Shown here: positions 63,852-64,000 of the stretch, one piece after another
Position numbering within the stretch: the first letter of the stretch is position 1
Layout of the letters: each line of letters begins with the position of its first letter
Assembly: GCF_002119405.1 (NCBI RefSeq)
Contig: NZ_MTBG01000012.1
Span: 30,597 to 94,596 of the forward strand
Source of the DNA: Pseudoruegeria sp. SK021
GTDB taxonomy: Bacteria > Pseudomonadota > Alphaproteobacteria > Rhodobacterales > Rhodobacteraceae
DNA: 64,000 bases
Direction: 5' to 3'
Program-made: the position numbers and the translations under genes
The notes under the pieces: generated by a model
Database searches by the model: none
What the model was told of the DNA's origin: nothing
Seen by the model: only the letters and a program-made list of their open reading frames with translations

Positions 63852-64000
63852 GGACTCTGATGCACAAATCAGTTGACGAACGGTTCTCCCCTTTCCCGAG
63901 ACGGATTTATCCCACGGCTGTCGTGACAGGGATGCCAAGGGCGGTGTAGCCGTTCAGGATCGCAATGCGCACCTGAACCTCAGCGACTTGGCGGTCAAAG
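63852..64000 (-). mobile_element. IS5-type element, left part visible
   Basis: Begins with GGACTCTGATGCACAAATC (63852-63870), which resembles the IS5-family end GGCTTTGTTGCACAAATC. Inserted in the IS3 orfA fragment and continuing past the window edge. Orientation is opposite to the remnant at 62063. Confidence 0.65.
63907..64000 (-). CDS. IS5-type transposase, C-terminal 30 residues
   Basis: Partial gene entering from the right edge. The visible end is F-D-R-Q-V-A-E-V-Q-V-R-I-A-I-L-N-G-Y-T and so on to a stop at 63907-63909. The pattern parallels the C-terminus of IS903-type transposases (Y-D-A-Q-V-G-E ... L-N-R-I-T-L-L-G-M-P). Family call moderate. Confidence 0.6.
   Translation of the reverse strand, partial: FDRQVAEVQVRIAILNGYTALGIPVTTAVG

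Noticed and set aside
1..64000. CRISPR array, prophage or defence system
   Set aside because: No regularly spaced repeats, phage structural genes or recognisable defence genes were found on either strand.

Overview
The window reads as chromosome of a high-GC alphaproteobacterium of the Rhodobacteraceae/Roseobacter group. This is inferred from gene content and order rather than from a marker gene. Supporting points are a DUF3035 (BamF-type) lipoprotein beside lspA, a heparinase II/III-like gene between purH and rsmB, the rbfA-truB-rpsO-pnp order, DUF3576 upstream of leuS-lptE-holA, DUF2125 before pmbA, cysQ-DUF4170-waaA-lpxK, and a CenR-type response regulator. Genus and species cannot be decided from the sequence alone.

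From 1 to about 52 kb the window is a dense, conserved core region with little intergenic space and many 1-14 bp gene overlaps. 0-8 kb: lipoprotein processing (lspA), purine synthesis (purH), a heparinase-like enzyme, rRNA methylation (rsmB), an SdhAF4-type assembly factor, lysine/peptidoglycan precursor synthesis (dapB), ribosome maturation (rbfA) and tRNA modification (truB). 8-14.5 kb: a DUF2189 membrane protein, DUF1643, rpsO and pnp (both with structured leaders and clear terminators), a LOV-domain HWE histidine kinase and a 1-Cys peroxiredoxin. 14.5-20 kb: GT25 glycosyltransferase, DUF1127, rluA, free methionine-R-sulfoxide reductase, a STAS/RsbW partner-switching pair, hspQ, an AEC transporter and an SLT lipoprotein. 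20-29 kb: lolA, ftsK, a DapC-like aminotransferase, a UbiH-type hydroxylase, Trm112, a LON-domain protein, a CnoX-type thioredoxin and xthA. 29-36 kb: a DUF374 acyltransferase, a repeat-bearing membrane protein, cenR, ribA, an L,D-transpeptidase, yggS and a porin with operator-like repeats upstream. 36-52 kb: leuS-lptE-holA, an HI0933-type flavoprotein, a crotonase/SDR pair, DUF2125, pmbA, cysQ, DUF4170, waaA, lpxK, dsbA, a DciA-like protein and mutY.

From 52.2 kb the character changes. A GMC-type flavoprotein with a ferredoxin-like cysteine motif, a GT39/ArnT-type membrane glycosyltransferase, a methyltransferase and a sugar-nucleotide epimerase form one leftward operon. A second SDR protein and a UDP-sugar 6-dehydrogenase read rightward from an AT-rich divergent promoter region at 57.0-57.16 kb, and a GT4 glycosyltransferase lies at 62.3-63.6 kb. 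This looks like one side of a surface-polysaccharide locus, visibly more AT-rich in its right half and probably acquired horizontally.

The right edge is an insertion-sequence graveyard. A 5'-truncated, frameshifted IS110 abuts a complete-ended but dead IS3 (IS407-type) element whose transposase has lost its DDE glutamate. That element in turn abuts the last 24 codons of an IS5-type transposase. Beyond the GT4 gene, a decayed IS3 orfA is cut by a second IS5-type element in the opposite orientation that runs off the window. No CRISPR array, tRNA, rRNA or prophage was seen. I found no clear new defence or biosynthetic system. The most worthwhile leads are the Fe-S-motif GMC enzyme in the glycan operon, the LOV kinase, the leader/operator structures at rpsO, pnp and the porin, and the nested IS history.
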